Shown: positions 1 to 12,967, counted from the first letter of the stretch. The stretch is 64,000 nt of DNA from Gnetum montanum (GCA_015680685.1 MNCI01025182.1:169408-233407); one strand, 5' to 3'. The notes: generated by a model not told the origin, from the sequence alone. Numbers and translations are program-made.

Positions 1-618
1 TCAAACTGGTCACACCCTTCATACCATCCGAACCCAAGCACTTATCAAGATCAGCATCCTATTTCCCCAGCTAGGTCAACATCCTCTATCTCACCACATC
101 GTTATCATTCTCCTAAGTACTATCAACCCATGTCCTCTCCCAAAAGATCACCACCTCATGTTCCTTGAACTTCTCCTCATCCTCAATATTCTCACCCTTC
201 ACCTCCTTCTACATCTCCATTGGTTGTGCCAAAAGGTTTTGCACCACAGCACCAATCGACAAGCATTACTTGTGTTGCTATAGTCAACAGTAGTGAAGGT
301 CCTCCACAACATCGAAAGCATCCGATCTTTAGGCATAGCCAAAGAAAGAGACAACACGCTTCCGAAACCATTGCATCCTCCAACCCAATGCAAGTTCAAC
401 ACTATGATGCATCTGCCTCCTCAAACACAATGCCTCTTATTATTTTATCAAGGCCATCAATCAATATTCGAACTACCATGCAGCCCAATGAATATAACCA
501 CATAGGGAGACATACTGATCCTTGCATATCATCTTATAGTCACAGGTGTCATGGTGGGTCAACTCCTTATCAATTAACCACATTTTATAATTTTCCCCAC
601 TATGCCTACTTTAATTAA
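1..618 (+). pseudogene. Pro/Ser/His-rich ORF fragment, retrotransposon-borne
   Basis: Frame 1 is open from the window edge to the TAA at 616-618 except for TGA at 166-168. The product is rich in Pro, Ser, His, Tyr and Gln, with repeated short SPxxY and HP pairs in its first 80 residues, and has no membrane segment. Low-complexity proline-rich stretches of this kind occur in gag regions of plant Ty3/gypsy elements; a comparable one lies in this window at 20.75-21.25 kb. I do not recognise the family, and the assignment to an element rests only on the LTR 2.2 kb downstream. Confidence 0.35.
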
Positions 619-2810
619 GTGTGTGAACCACAATTTGGGTACATTCCAATCACCACATTAAAGGACACCCAGTGGTTCGGATATGACTAGACTCCAATGT
701 TTTCAAAATTCTTGGATCCAAACCTTCAATTTATTAAATCTTGCCATGATCAAAAGTTAGTTATGGGGGATATCCTCCATTCTAACAAGCAGAATTAGTA
801 AATATTTTTTTCTTTTCTGTAATTTTACAATTTTTTAATTCTCAGTTTTTCATCTTTCCATTTGTTGTTTTATCTTTTTATTTTTTTTATATTTTTATTT
901 ATTGTTTATCTTTTTATATTTTTATGGGTAATCTCATCTATGACTAAAAAACTCATGTGACTCGTTGGTTGAGATGTTGTTCTATGCTATCAAGTCTCAG
1001 GTGACTAATTATTTGGATAGTGAGCCCACCACATCCACCTAATCATTCTATTAATAAGAGGTTCTACTTTGGGTATGATGATATTCTTGTCATCATGAAA
1101 ACCTAAAAGTAATTTTGTGCTCATTATGCCCAGAGTGAAAAACGATGGACTAAGAGGGAATGGTGAGGGTGTGACATCAAGGGGACTTGTGGATTCTTTT
1201 TGGTGACATCTATGGATGCTATCATGCAACTTGGTTGTACTAAGATCCTTGTAGATCTAAGGAAAAATGGGAGTAAGAGTAATAAAGGCACTCAATAAAG
1301 AAACTCAATACTATTCTAGGGGTCCCACTGAAAAGACATGCACCCATGCCTAAAGGTTGGCGGCTTCTCCAGTTCACTGTTGAAAAGGACAAAGTGCCAA
1401 AGCAGCTAGAGAGAAAAAAAAATTCCACAAAGAAATTCCAAATCACTCCTCCCTTGGACAAAATGCTAAGTGATTGTATGCCCTACTATCATGGTGCTCT
1501 TATGGTTTCCCATCATTGGATGCAACAATGCAATGTCACTAATTGGAGGAATGGACTTGGTCTTGATTTTGGAGTGACAAGCTAATGACACATTAATCAC
1601 GTCCTACACTCAGGATCCATTGTGCCCTAGGTTAGTTACCTCATGTCCCAATCTTTGCAATCCCTTCTACAATTTGCCTCATCTTGCTGTTCATGAATTT
1701 TTGACTCATGTCTTGTGTAGCATCAAACTCATACCTCATCATGGTAGTATTTACATGTATGTGTGTTTTTTTGCACTGGTACAGATTACATTTAACCCTT
1801 TTAGGATTTACGGAAATTTCTAGGTGTGGTTACGTAAGGGCGTGATAGGTAGAAACCTACTTTGGGGAGGACCCACTTGCGTGACTTTTGTAATTTGTAC
1901 TTATTGCACACCACCACATCATTTAATATCCTTTGAGTGCTCCATTGCCAAATGTATTCTTTCCTTTATCATAATTTTATCAAATGTTCCTCAAAATCAG
2001 TACATGTTCTTTTTATGTGTCACCTTAATAGGTTAGGTCTAACATTAAACTTTTAGGGCATCTTCCTTGAAAAATATCTAAGTCTAGAATCAAACTAAGC
2101 AATGAATTAAACATTTATTAAAAGTAATGAGTAAGGTATAAGATAACTGAATTTATTTAAACAACCTTACTAATAATTGGTCCTTGTGTGATTACGGATG
2201 GTCCCTAAAAGAGGATAACAAGGAGGACCTTCTTAAGTTGCAACTAAATGCCCAAGAGGAGGCAGAGGCCAAGGACCTCCTGTAGAATATGCAAAGCAGG
2301 AGGAAAAATCATTTAGCATCCATTAGGAAACTCCTATCATTGCACAATCTGACTAAGTAAAAGGTGGAGTAGTTAGGGCCCAAGCCTATGAAGAGGAACG
2401 ATGGCTATTTGCAGCATAGTATGTCAAGGCCAATCAAATGTTCCCACAACTGTCGTGCCCATGGAAGGTGCCAACTCCATCAAATATTGGAACATTAGCA
2501 TGGATGACACATGATTCCTGGACCGAACAAGAAAAGCTTTAGGCACTCCTCTAGAGAAATCCATTTCCAAAGCCTGTAGCACAAGATAAGGGAAAGAGTC
2601 CCATGGAGGAGCCATCACTACTAGGAACCACATGAGTTCCAACAACTTTTCATCTTCGCTTTGTGTTTATGTCCCATTTTTATTTTATTTAATTGCACAC
2701 TGTGACATGAGTAAATTCCTAATTAGTCAATAATCCCATACCTATCCACTATGTAATTAATTGCACTTGTTCTCACTTTCTTTGACTCGAGGATGAGTTG
2801 TTACTCAGTC
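1..2810 (+). mobile_element. 3' internal part of a decayed LTR retrotransposon
   Basis: Orientation and limits come from the polypurine tract and LTR that follow directly at 2811-3700; the 5' part lies outside the window. No pol motif is recognisable here. Frame 1 from base 1 to 618 reads as a proline-, serine- and histidine-rich protein broken by one TGA at 166-168. Around 2215-2420 a plus-strand frame is rich in Glu, Gln, Lys and Leu and could be a coiled coil, with stops where Gln codons would fit. The string TCAATAATCCCATACC (about 2728-2743), some 80 bases before the LTR, recurs in reverse near 56728-56745 before the LTR at 55733-56674, so the two elements are probably related. The segment 640-2200 shows no clear protein. 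Confidence 0.55.
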
Positions 2811-2819
2811 GTGGGGGTA
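2811..2819 (+). other. Polypurine tract (plus-strand primer) of the LTR element
   Basis: GTGGGGGTA directly precedes the LTR start TGATGAAG at 2820. A purine-rich run at this place is the usual primer for plus-strand DNA synthesis and marks the 3' LTR. Confidence 0.65.
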
Positions 2820-3700
2820 TGATGAAGCATCTAGTGGACAATGTTGACTAGGCTGTGTCGATGAATCCCCATCAACATGTCTGCATTAACGTAACCTCGT
2901 TGATGCATCTTTTCATGCATTAACGTGGCCTTGTCAACACAGAGTTCATTTTCTGCTATAAATATGTATGCACCCATCGCATTTAGGAACCTTTTGTTCA
3001 AGTTGTAGCAAAGCTCTTGTAGTTTGTTTCCGAATGAGTTAGATTATTTTCCAAGTGCCCACAGACACAGTTTGAAGAGTGTACAGCTCTTTATTTGAGC
3101 ATTAATGTACTTGAGCCCATTGGTGTGAATGACAATAAAGACGAGATTTTCGAACATTCCTTGCAACATTTGAACTAGATTACTTAAGCATTAATATTTT
3201 AATACCTTAATAATTTTAATGCTTTTTGTTATCACTTTATAGTTACAATATGTTTTAGTAATCCATGAGAACACATAAGCATGACGACCTCAAACATATG
3301 TTTGACACTTGGCAACCCAGTGACACTTAACATTTGGCAACCCAGTAGTGGTTAGGACATGCTTGGGATGTGCATAGAGGGTGGGACCAGCTACTTATGC
3401 TAGGGATAGTCAAGCAATAGTGTAGTGAAATCTTACATTATCTAGCCTTTTACTCCTTATATTAGAAGAATTAGATATTATAGATAAAATAAAACATATA
3501 AAAATCATATGTCTCAGTCTCACTTAACCATCGTTCTAGAATGTCACAAGTGACGTTGAGAGGACAATGACCATTCTACCTAGGATTTTGATGGCTAGAA
3601 TACTATGCGTAAGTGCTTGTAGTCTTCAGAATTCAACCGGATCATGCATGAATGCTCATGATTTGTATGGTTGGGTGTAGGGGTATCTCACCACTCATCA
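2820..3700 (+). repeat. 3' LTR of a TGATGA...TCATCA LTR family
   Basis: 881 bases beginning TGATGAAGCATC and ending CCACTCATCA, so it has TG...CA ends with the short inverted repeat TGATGA/TCATCA. Inside are a TATAAATA box at 2957-2964 and AATAAA at 3134-3139, in the order expected for U3-R-U5. The start and the TATA region match the truncated LTR at 35717-35974 (+). The end matches the solo LTR at 8038-9046 and, reversed, the LTR at 55733-56674, all sharing a tail that reads close to GTAGGGGTAYCTCRCCACTCATCA. No target duplication can be tested because the 5' end of the element is outside the window. Confidence 0.8.
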
Positions 3701-5889
3701 CCTCCCAATAGAATAGAGAAAAAGAGGTAGATGTTTGGAACTAGGCACTATAAAATTGGTAAAAGAAAAAGAAATGAGAGAAGTTTAGTCCCATTATATA
3801 AGTAAGATGATCTTGCCAACCTTTTGGATCAATGACCATACTTCCTTTAATATGCTTTTTATCATCCTAAAAAACTTATTGAATTCTTTATTTACAAAGA
3901 TTAATATGCATTGATTATTTTCACCATTTTCTCATTGAAGATTAAAGTCATCTTCATGGTATTCATATCAAAAAATAAATATTGAAGTCTCATGTTTCTA
4001 AAAATTCAACAAACTAAGTGATCTTGCACACATATGTATTATCATCAAATGGCTTTCCACTAATGAGAATTTTACGTTTTGTACCTACAAAAAGTAGAGA
4101 AATTAAGGTTTAAGATGAAAACACATGTAACAATGAAGAGGTACTGTACACATTTAAACTAAAATTGAACCACTATGGTTCATCCAAACCATAACCAAGA
4201 ATCTCACAATAAGAAAAAGTATATGTATATTTTGTAATCAGTGTAAGTATAATTCTTAAAAGTACGTCCTCAAATTGTAATATGAAAAACTATAAGTAGA
4301 TTGCATTGTTCAAATCAAAATAGGACAAAACCAAATTCCAAAATAGGCTAGAACTAGCCAAGTATTCAAATCCAATTATTCATCACCTTAGAACTTAAAT
4401 AAGCCAACACAACTATTCTCACTAGTAATAAACCAAGATAGGCATGTCCTTTGCTAGTAGAGTAGCATATGTTTATATAGTTTGAGTGCAATAAAACATC
4501 CAACCATGAAAGAAACAACATATAGCCATGGCCAAACTAAATTTCATGATAGGAATTCTAGCCATTTCATCAATAATGCCTATTAATAAATTTGCAAAAG
4601 TGTCGTAGACTGTTGTAGCTAACCCTAGCATGAGGAAAACCATAGAAATTTAGAATTGTAATATGGTTTAACTTACCCTCCTAGTAATTGTTGATTTAAA
4701 TTCTAAAATATAATGCTTGGAATAGAAAAATTGTGCTACTACCTTCATAGCTCTGCTCTACGACCTTCTACAACACTACTTCTCACCCACTATCTACACT
4801 TTGCATTGAAGTGAAAGTGAATTCTAAGGATGAAAGTAAAAATTATAGTCACAGAAATTCATTTTATTATTTTACATTTTAACCCATAATGCAAGGTCCT
4901 GTGACTCACATATTACAGAAAATTACAAGTTGCATTTTATTTCTATTCTCCCATTTAACTTGAAATATGTCATTCGCATATTTTAGTTGTGACTTGCAAT
5001 TTTATAGTAGGATGAAAGACACATAATAAAATGTGAATCACACCATTCTTAAAAGTATGTTAGTATCATAATTTATTGCAAGGTGCATAGATATTACTAT
5101 ATGTGAGTTATAGTATTCATTAATACTCGTAATCTCAACATGAAAAGTACCACTAGCATTGAAGCACACTGTGCTAATTTGGTTTCTATAAAAAAATAAG
5201 TTATGGAGATATGTGAATTGCATGGACTCACAAAATTTTTTTGTGAAACATGAGTGAGTCACATGGATTTATAAAATTAAAGGCTACACAATACTATGAG
5301 ACACATGTTCATGCAGCACTGATTAAAATAAAGTAAACCAAAAATATAGGGATTGTTGTCCAAAATGTAATTAACAATATACAAATAGGCAACACATATC
5401 CAACACATAGTCTTGCAATATCCAGTTAAGTTATATAAAGCATAGTTTGATCCAACAAAAGAGAGTAACAAACATGTTGTCAAGTAATCAATAGCAAATG
5501 CATAATATCTTCCAATCATAGTTAGCTTTCCAAAGATGTAGAACAAAAAATACATTGACAAAAATATCATCAATTGAGCTACTAGTTTAGGGTAGACACA
5601 AGATTAGAGGACTATCCATGATTCTCTTAGCCATCTACACTCTAATTCGCAAGCAAAATGAAATTGATTAAAATAAAAAGAACATAATGTAAAGTATTTT
5701 AATAACCATAGATAAGTAATGAAATAGTATCCTCACCCTCATTAAAACTTTTTCTTGCACAGTTAGGCTTAGAAAGCTTTTAGGAAGTACATTTGGTAGG
5801 ACTATTCCAACCAAACAAGCTTTTCTTGCTCACAAATCCATCTGCTTTAGTTGAAAATATGAACTTTGATTTCGACAATTTGACATGTT
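3701..5889. other. A+T-rich stretch without a recognisable gene
   Basis: No reading frame here has family motifs. A 98-codon minus-strand frame at 5277-5573 encodes a hydrophobic peptide, but in such A+T-rich DNA that is expected by chance. The stretch may include the 3' flank of the transposase remnant that starts at about 5890. Confidence 0.5.
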
Positions 5890-8037
5890 TTTCTATTTCT
5901 AAAATACTATCCTTGTCCATAGGCAACATCTTTGTGAATTTTTTTTAATCTTATAATTTTTTTCCCACTGTGCACCTTCTTTACCTTTGTCCACCTCCAT
6001 ATCTTGATTTTTATTCTCCACCATGTCCACTTCATTGGTGATAGGCCTCCAGCTAGTTGATCCTAATGACTTCAGTGCCATTCCAAGTTCGAAAGCATCT
6101 TCTTGGCTAGGGAATTGATGTGGCTGTAATGAATTTAGTTCCACAAGAACATGCAAATCATAAAACTCATCTTAGAAGAAGAACTTGAATGCATTGGTAA
6201 GACCCTTCACCTTAATAAGAACTTTCATTAAGTACTTGCAAAAATGGCCAAGTCAATACCATTTACACTCACAAGATATACTAAAAGAAAATACATTTGG
6301 AACCTTGTACCAAGTATTTAACATCAAACTATTCTAACTTAGCATAGCATTCATCTTCCTTTTCCATGACTTGGACAAGGTCGACATCAGATATTTATAA
6401 AGCTTTTTCCCATGACTTCTTATTGAAATCTCTATCTTTCTTGTTTACAAAATATCAAGTAGCTTTAATTCTTGAATTATGCCAATAATATAGTTATACC
6501 TTTGTCAACATCCTTACAAGCCAATCAGTCCTTTGATATTTTCTATTTCTTATGTCTCTTAAAACTTTTCCCTTTAAAAATCCATGGTATGACTTGACAA
6601 CATTATTTGTGTGTTGTTGTGCATGGGGAACATCACGGAATGCATTAGCCCACATTCTTATAAACAAAATATTAAAGAAAAAAAGTAATAAACAAATGAG
6701 CAAAGAGTATATGACTATGAATATGAACTTTTATGTAATGATACAAAGGAATAAATACTTACTAAATTTGTCTCCATTTAACCACTCTTATTTTAAGTAT
6801 TTAATGAATTCTAAGTTCTCTTGAAACTTATTAATAAATTTATCTATTTCCACAACAACATCTACAATAGTTTTGCATTCATTTATAATATAATTAAGAT
6901 GATTATCCATTGCTTTTCTCTCATTGGAATCTCTAAATTTGGTTGCCAAGTTCTTCCTCCATGTCCTTCAAACATGCCAAATGCACAAAAAAATTATGCT
7001 CCCAAAAATAAGCTTATTAAATTATCAAATTTTAGCACATGTGAAGATACCTTAAACCAAGATAGCATGATTTCAAGTACATTTTCGAATACCTTAAAAC
7101 TTACCTTACTACATTCATATTTGTCTTTGAGTCATCTAGCATGAATGTATTTACTATCCAATTAGGATCCTTAGCCTTGCCTTTTTAATGGAGCTCTAAA
7201 AGGCAACCTCTTATATCAGTTTCAATCCATTGTGAGGATATCACCCATGTAACTGGAAGTTCATTATAATATGAATCAAAAGTCATCATACTATGAAGAT
7301 GGAATTGCAAAGACAACTACACATTTGTAATTAGTTAATGTATAATTCTACTATGACACCAACAATTTTTAAAATGGAATAATAACACCAATTATTGAAA
7401 CTTAAACCATATTTGTTAGTGTTAAAAGTAGAATCCATTGCAAGGATACTACATTGAGATAGAGCTATCATCGTTTTGAGCATACAAGGTGATTGCAGCT
7501 AGATGATCAATGGGACATCTTGTTCTTAGTTCTCTTCTTGGTAGTAAAAGAAAAAATCATTGTTCATATCCTACCAAAGATGAGTACTGATTTTAACATG
7601 CTCACTTTTCTTGTATTAGGGATTACATTTATGCAAATGTTATAGATGTCCTTTTTAACAAGAAAGATATCCCTCTTTCTTGATATCCCAAACTCATATC
7701 CTTCCTTAAAAAAAATATTGGATATACCTCTCATAGATGAGATCTATTGGTCATCCTTCTTTCCATAAATACACTATGTTCTAACGCACCTCATTAGAAA
7801 TGTGTATGGATTGTGAGTGTTTTTTTTCTTTCATGGGACTAAGCAAGCCATGACAGTAAGCTCGTGATGTGTCAATATGATTCATTATATATATATATAT
7901 AATATATGCAACATGATCAACTCCTCTCATATAGCAAACTATGAAATGACATTGACAAATAGTCTTTCTTCTAGTCTTATTTATTTTTCTACCTTCCCTA
8001 GGTGCTAGCACTATAGTAACATTTGATCCATATTAGC
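5890..8037 (-). pseudogene. Mutator-like (MULE/FAR1-type) transposase remnant
   Basis: Read on the minus strand, pieces of the plant MULE transposase follow in the right order through several frameshifts and stops. Near 7400-7440 the motif MDSTFNTNKYG matches the block carrying the first catalytic Asp. Near 7130-7280 come NELPVTWVISSQ, then DPNWIVNTFMLDDS, the block with the second Asp. At 6494-6703 lies NAFRDVPHAQQHTNN followed by SYHGFLK, and RTDWLVRMLT. At about 6195-6300 is a SWIM zinc-finger relic, CECKW...GHFCKY, in which the usual final His is Tyr. The ORF at 5899-6156 is the C-terminal tail. The stretch at 7781-8011 may be the N-terminal DNA-binding part. The gene is interrupted by the solo LTR at 8038-9046. 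It cannot be translated intact. No terminal inverted repeats were found by eye. Confidence 0.75.
8033..8037. repeat. Target-site duplication TTAGC (left copy)
   Basis: TTAGC immediately before the LTR start TGATGAAAC; the same five bases follow the LTR at 9047-9051. Five bases is the normal duplication length for LTR retrotransposons. Confidence 0.85.
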
Positions 8038-9046
8038 TGATGAAACATGAAATTGCTCATATTGCTGGCGGTCGCATTAAGGCACCCACGTTATATCATG
8101 GGTCGCGATATTGCGTATGCGAAATATCATGGGCCATGATATCGCGTACACGATATCGTAGTCAGCCACAATTTCTATAAATAAGAGGTCGCTCTCCCTC
8201 ATTTGACATCCTAGTTTCAGAGTAGCGAAGCTCTGGCAGTTTGATCCCTCCAAAGTTAGATTTTTTCCCGTGTCTGCCTGCAGTGTGGTGAATGTAATTG
8301 TACGGTGTCTTTATTCGAGTGTGCCGTACTTGGACACACACATGGCCGGCAATAAATATCGAGATTACTTCATCATTGCAGCATTTACTTAGTTTATTTA
8401 TTTGTTATTTATTTAATGTTATTTATTGCTTTCATAGCACGGTGTGAGTACGACTTGATTATGAGCATCTACGGATGTGTACGGCTAGTCAAGGAATCGG
8501 TTACTCATCGCGATTAGTCTCTCATCCTTAAACTCCTAGAAGCGGAATGAGTACGACTTGATTACGAGCATTTAAGTGTGACTGCTTGGTAGCCCAGTGG
8601 TGTAGCTAGGATCTACGCTTGGTAACCTAGTGTCGTATTTGGGATCTGCGCTTGGTAATCCCAGTTGTGTACCTAGGCCTACGCTTGGTAGTCCCAGTGG
8701 TAGTCGTGCACGAAGTCCAAGATGTATACGGTTGATCAAGGAATCGGTTGCTCGTCGCACTTAGGCTAGATTAGATTTTCTTACCCTTTCCCTCATAGCT
8801 TAGCTTAGTTAATACTATTTTCCATTGCCATTAGGAGTAGCATTAGAATTAGAACACATCATACACCTCATCTAGACTAAACCATACATGACATATGCAA
8901 AACTAGTCTAGGTGGGAAGACAGCGAACTGCGACCTAAGGCTAACTATCTAGGTGCCATAGCTAGTCCATCTGCGAAGTTCGACTGGATCACGCGTGCGA
9001 CGCTCGTTTCGTATGGTTGAGTGTAGGGGTACCTCGCCACTCATCA
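8038..9046 (+). repeat. Solo LTR inserted in the transposase remnant
   Basis: 1009 bases from TGATGAAAC to ACTCATCA, flanked on both sides by TTAGC and with no internal element sequence, which defines a solo LTR formed by recombination between two LTRs. It has TATAAATA at 8176-8183 and AATAAA at 8351-8356. Its base composition is noticeably more GC- and CpG-rich than its surroundings (for example the GCG/CGA-rich block at 8080-8160), so it is probably younger than neighbouring copies. Two direct repeats with the core GAGTACGACTTGATTA lie at about 8446 and 8549. At 8580-8710 there are three or four diverged copies of a roughly 35-base unit with the core CGCTTGGTA. Confidence 0.85.
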
Positions 9047-9051
9047 TTAGC
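9047..9051. repeat. Target-site duplication TTAGC (right copy)
   Basis: TTAGC directly after the LTR end, identical to 8033-8037. Confidence 0.85.
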
Positions 9052-10260
9052 AATGATAACTCATAGAAAAAACATATTCAAACAAGGGTCCTAGTCTTAT
9101 AAATTATGCATCTTCGTATTATAAGACATTATTAGATAAATACAAAATAGCAGTAAGTAACTTACGTTATGAAACTTGTGTAATGGTTTACTCATGAGCG
9201 AGTCTCCTTTGTCCATTTCTATTTTTTTAAGTTCTATAGAAAATTCACAAGGAAAGATCTCATTCTTCTATTCGCTCTCAATAAAATCATCTACTCTTTC
9301 CTATATGTCCTAGAAAATGCATCATCTTAGAAATAAGACCATCAAATATCATCTTTTGACAAATGTCCTGCTAGGGGATTTTATATTTCTTGCTATCATG
9401 TAGTTTCCCAGAAACCAACATGTTCTTGTCTTCCTCACATTCTTCAAAGATTTTATATAGTACAAGTCCAACATATCTATATTTGAGATAGCATATTCAT
9501 TACTTATGCAATATAAGTTGACTGAAATGAGAGCAAGTAGTGTACCTTATTAGCAATCGTAATTATAGAAGACTTGCACTCTGTACAATCCATTTAGAGT
9601 AGCAAGATTAGCCTTCAATGATAATGTCATTACTCATGCAATATTCTTCACTCCCTTGCCATGCTCAGCATCATCTAGGCTACTAAAGAAATGCACAAAA
9701 TTATGTAGTAAATTGATAAATTGTTCTTGAAATCTTAGACAACATATTAACATTTAGCAGAGGTACATCTTCAAGCCCTTGGCCTTCTTAATGAAATATC
9801 TTCGACAAGATTGACCTTCATTACTCATGCAATGGGCAATGCTCTTCACTTCATTGTCATACTTGCATTCCTTCTGGTGATTTCTTTTCACAAAATGAGG
9901 CAATAAATTGTTTGAGATGGTTTCTTATTGTTTATCTCATACTTAGCGATGTCACCTTATGCATGCCACATATAGATTATGATTCGCATACAAAAATGTG
10001 AATTGCAATTTATTGAAAAGGTTGCGAGGGACTGTGAGTAGCACTGTCCTACATTTTGGAAAATGAGCTAATGAGAGTATCAGTATCACACAATTTCAAC
10101 TAGAAGATAGTCTATCCTTCTGGAAGGCCAAAAATGCTTGAAATTTATGCCTACTGGAAGGCACAATATCCTTTGGAAGACTTTATTATGTGAATTGTGA
10201 GAAGTTGTGAGTAGCATTAGGTCGCACTCTTCATAGCATATAAAATAGCCCTAACGTATA
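9052..10260. other. Region without a confident gene, possible transposase 5' part
   Basis: No clear coding frame. Because the solo LTR splits the transposase remnant, the beginning of this stretch should contain its upstream part on the minus strand. A frame near 9190-9300 reads as an acidic peptide, but I cannot match it. From about 10020 short pieces resemble the tandem array further right (for example GGGACTGTGAGTAGCACT near 10031). Confidence 0.4.
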
Positions 10261-10264
10261 ACAA

Positions 10265-10847
10265 CTAAAACTAAAAATTAGTACCTAAGGCATAATAACC
10301 TCTTGGGATACCAACACTTCTATTGTAAACATAGTATTTAATTTGAAAACTTATGAATAGTCATTAGATAATAGTTAAGTATGATGAGTTGGAAAGCTAA
10401 GTATGACATTAGAAATCATAAAAGTTTTCATGTTTGATAAATTATAATAACTAATCTAATGGATGCAGCTTTAGCCTCATGTTACCTGTCATCTATTGCA
10501 AGAGGCTCAAGATTTATGGTTATTTGTTGGAAGAGTACTAGCTTCTTCTTGCATGTATTTCATATAGGTATAGTAGGTTATATAAGAACTAGACATTAAG
10601 GTAATTACTGATATGAAAAATAGCTGAGACTAAAAATTACCACCTAAGGCACAAGAATCTCTTGGAATACCATCACTTGTGTTGTAAACTTAGTATTTAA
10701 TTGGAAAAGTTATGAATAGTCATTAGATGAAGGTTAAGTATGATAACTTGGAAATGTAAGAAAGACATTAGGAATCATAAAAGTTTTCATGTTTAATGTT
10801 AAATGAAGATTAAGTATGATAACTTGGAAACATAAGAAGGACATTAT
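10265..10847. repeat. Direct repeat, about 170 bases at a 360-base spacing
   Basis: The segment at about 10265-10435 recurs with some 85% identity at about 10625-10797. Both contain the strings TATGAATAGTCATTAGAT and CATAAAAGTTTTCATGTTT. A third partial copy (AAGTATGATAACTTGGAAA) follows at about 10812-10847. The 360-base spacing equals the period of the array at 11.0-12.6 kb, so this may be its diverged edge. Confidence 0.7.
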
Positions 10848-11039
10848 GATTTAATGTTAGATCTTCATTTAAACATTGTATTACAGTAGGCACAAACCAT
10901 AGCATTACCTCATAGTGACACCAGAAGTCACAGTGGCCATCTAAAAGATGAAAAATTGTTATAATTTTAGCCTACCAAAAGGCACAAAACATTTCAAAAG
11001 TTCAATACAGGTGGAGTGCAGGACATTGCAAGTAGGTTT

Positions 11040-12640
11040 GAAACTTTAAGTAATTATTCCCTACCAAAAGGTTTGAACACCTTCTGGATGACCCTTTACC
11101 TTCTGGAGGATGCTAGTATGCACTTCCACACTAATTAACCTAGACCTTTTTGCTAGATGACCCTTTACCTTCTGAAAGCCACAAACTCCAAGAAATTATT
11201 CCCTATTGGAGTGTATGAATGCCTTCTGGATAATCTTCTACCTTCTAGATGACCCTCTACTTGCCAATAGCCTCAAACTCTAAGTAATTTTTTCCTTCTA
11301 GAAGGTTTGAATGCCTACCAGTTGGGACTATGGGAGAGTGCTAGTCGCACTGCCTTGCAGTTTCCCTAGACTTTGCTACCAGATGACCTTTTTTCTAGAA
11401 GCCACAATCTCTAAGCAATTATTCCAACACCAGAAGGTCTGAATGCCTATTGAAAGGTTTGAATGTTTTTCGATACGAACTATGGGAGGGTGCTAGTCAC
11501 ACATCCTTGTAGTTTACCAAGACCTTGTGACTAGATGATCCTTTGCCTTCCAAAAGCCACAATCTCCAAGCAATTATTCATAATTAGAAGGTCTTAAAGC
11601 CTTCTAGATGATCTTTTTCCTTCTGGATGATCCTCTACCTTTTGGTAGCCTCAAACTCCAAGCAATTGTTTCCTTCCAAAAGGTCTGAGTGCCTTCTAGT
11701 AGGCACTGCAGGAGGGTGCTAGTTGCACTTCATCGTAGTTTACCTAGACTTTGCAATTGGGTGATCCTCTACCTTTCGATAGCTTGAAACTCCAATTAAT
11801 TATTTCCTTCTAGAAGGTTTGTGTGTCTTCCAATAGGGACTGCAAGAGGGTGCTTGTCGCACATCTTTGCAATTTACCAAGACCTTGTTGCCAAATGATC
11901 CTCTACATTCTGAAAGCCACTATTTCCAAGCAATTATTCGTAATTGGAAGATCTTAATGCCTTCTGGTTGATCTTCTGCCTTATGCTTGACTCTCTACCT
12001 TTTGGTAGCCTCAAACTCTAAACAATTGTTCCCTTCTGGACAATTTGAGTGCCTTCCAATAAGGACTATGGGAGGGTGCTAGTTGCACTTCCTCACAATT
12101 TAGTTGGACTTTGCAACCAGATGACACACTGCCTGTTGGTAGTCTCAAACTCTAATCGGTTGTTCCCTTCTAGAATGTCTAAGTGCCTTTCGATAGAGAC
12201 TACAGAGGAGCTAGTCATAGGTCACAATTTATCAAGACCTTATTGCTAGATGATCCTCTACCTTTTGGAAGCCATAATCTCCAAGCAATTATTCATAACT
12301 GAAAGGTCTTAATTCCTTTCACAAGGTAGCCTCAAACTCCAAGCAATGGTTCCCTTCAATAAGGCCTAAGTGCCTTCTGGTAGGGATTGTAGAAGGGTGC
12401 TAGTCACACTTCTTTGCAGTTTACCTAGACCTTGTTACCAAATGACCTTCTGCATTTTGAAAGCTATAGTCTTCAAGCAATTATTCACAATCGGAAGATC
12501 TTAATGCTTTTTAGACAATCTTTAGCTTTCTGGATGACCCTCTTCCTTCTGATAACCTTAAACTCCTAACAATTGTTCCCTTTCGGGAGGTTTGAGTGCC
12601 TTCCGGTAGGAATTGTGGAAGGGTGCTAGTCACAATGGAT
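11040..12640. repeat. Higher-order tandem array, period about 360 bases
   Basis: A phrase close to GGGACTGTGGGAGGGTGCTAGTCGCACT recurs near 11329, 11467, 11704, 11839, 12063, 12197, 12385 and 12609. The intervals alternate between about 136 and about 230 bases, so two diverged half-units form a higher-order unit of about 360-375 bases, present about three and a half times. Other shared phrases are CTCAAACTCCAAGCAATTRTT, TTGGTAGCC and CCTTCTGGATGATC. Copies differ by many substitutions and small deletions, so the array is old. It ends about 330 bases before the promoter of the dioxygenase gene. No coding frame runs through it. Confidence 0.8.
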
Positions 12641-12800
12641 ACTAGAAGATGCCAAGATATGCGAGCTGGAATCCATAATTGTTAGCATAAGTATGCATTC
12701 ATGTCAACATGAGACACCACTATGAGCATGATGACACATTATCCATGTACATCAATACAAAATTCACATCATACATACCCATGCCCTCACCAACCATATC

Positions 12801-12850
12801 ATAGGCTTTGGAATTGCTTTACGGAATAGGCTTTGGAATTGCTTTACGGG
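12801..12850. repeat. 25-base tandem duplication upstream of the dioxygenase gene
   Basis: ATAGGCTTTGGAATTGCTTT plus ACGGA/ACGGG occurs twice back to back (12801-12825 and 12826-12850), identical except for the last base. It lies about 120 bases upstream of the TATA box, so it could sit in the promoter. Its near-identity suggests it arose recently. Confidence 0.9.
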
Positions 12851-12967
12851 GAAAATGATACGCTTGTCTAGTGGGATACCATTTATGATTAAAGGCAGCC
12901 TTAACTTAAAGGGGGTTGGTGGGAATAGTAGGTTAGAATGTTGCAACGCGTAGGCCATAATTGTATC

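Noticed and set aside
5277-5573. 98-codon hydrophobic minus-strand frame
   Set aside because: A+T-rich sequence yields hydrophobic frames by chance; no motif and no homologous copy in the window.
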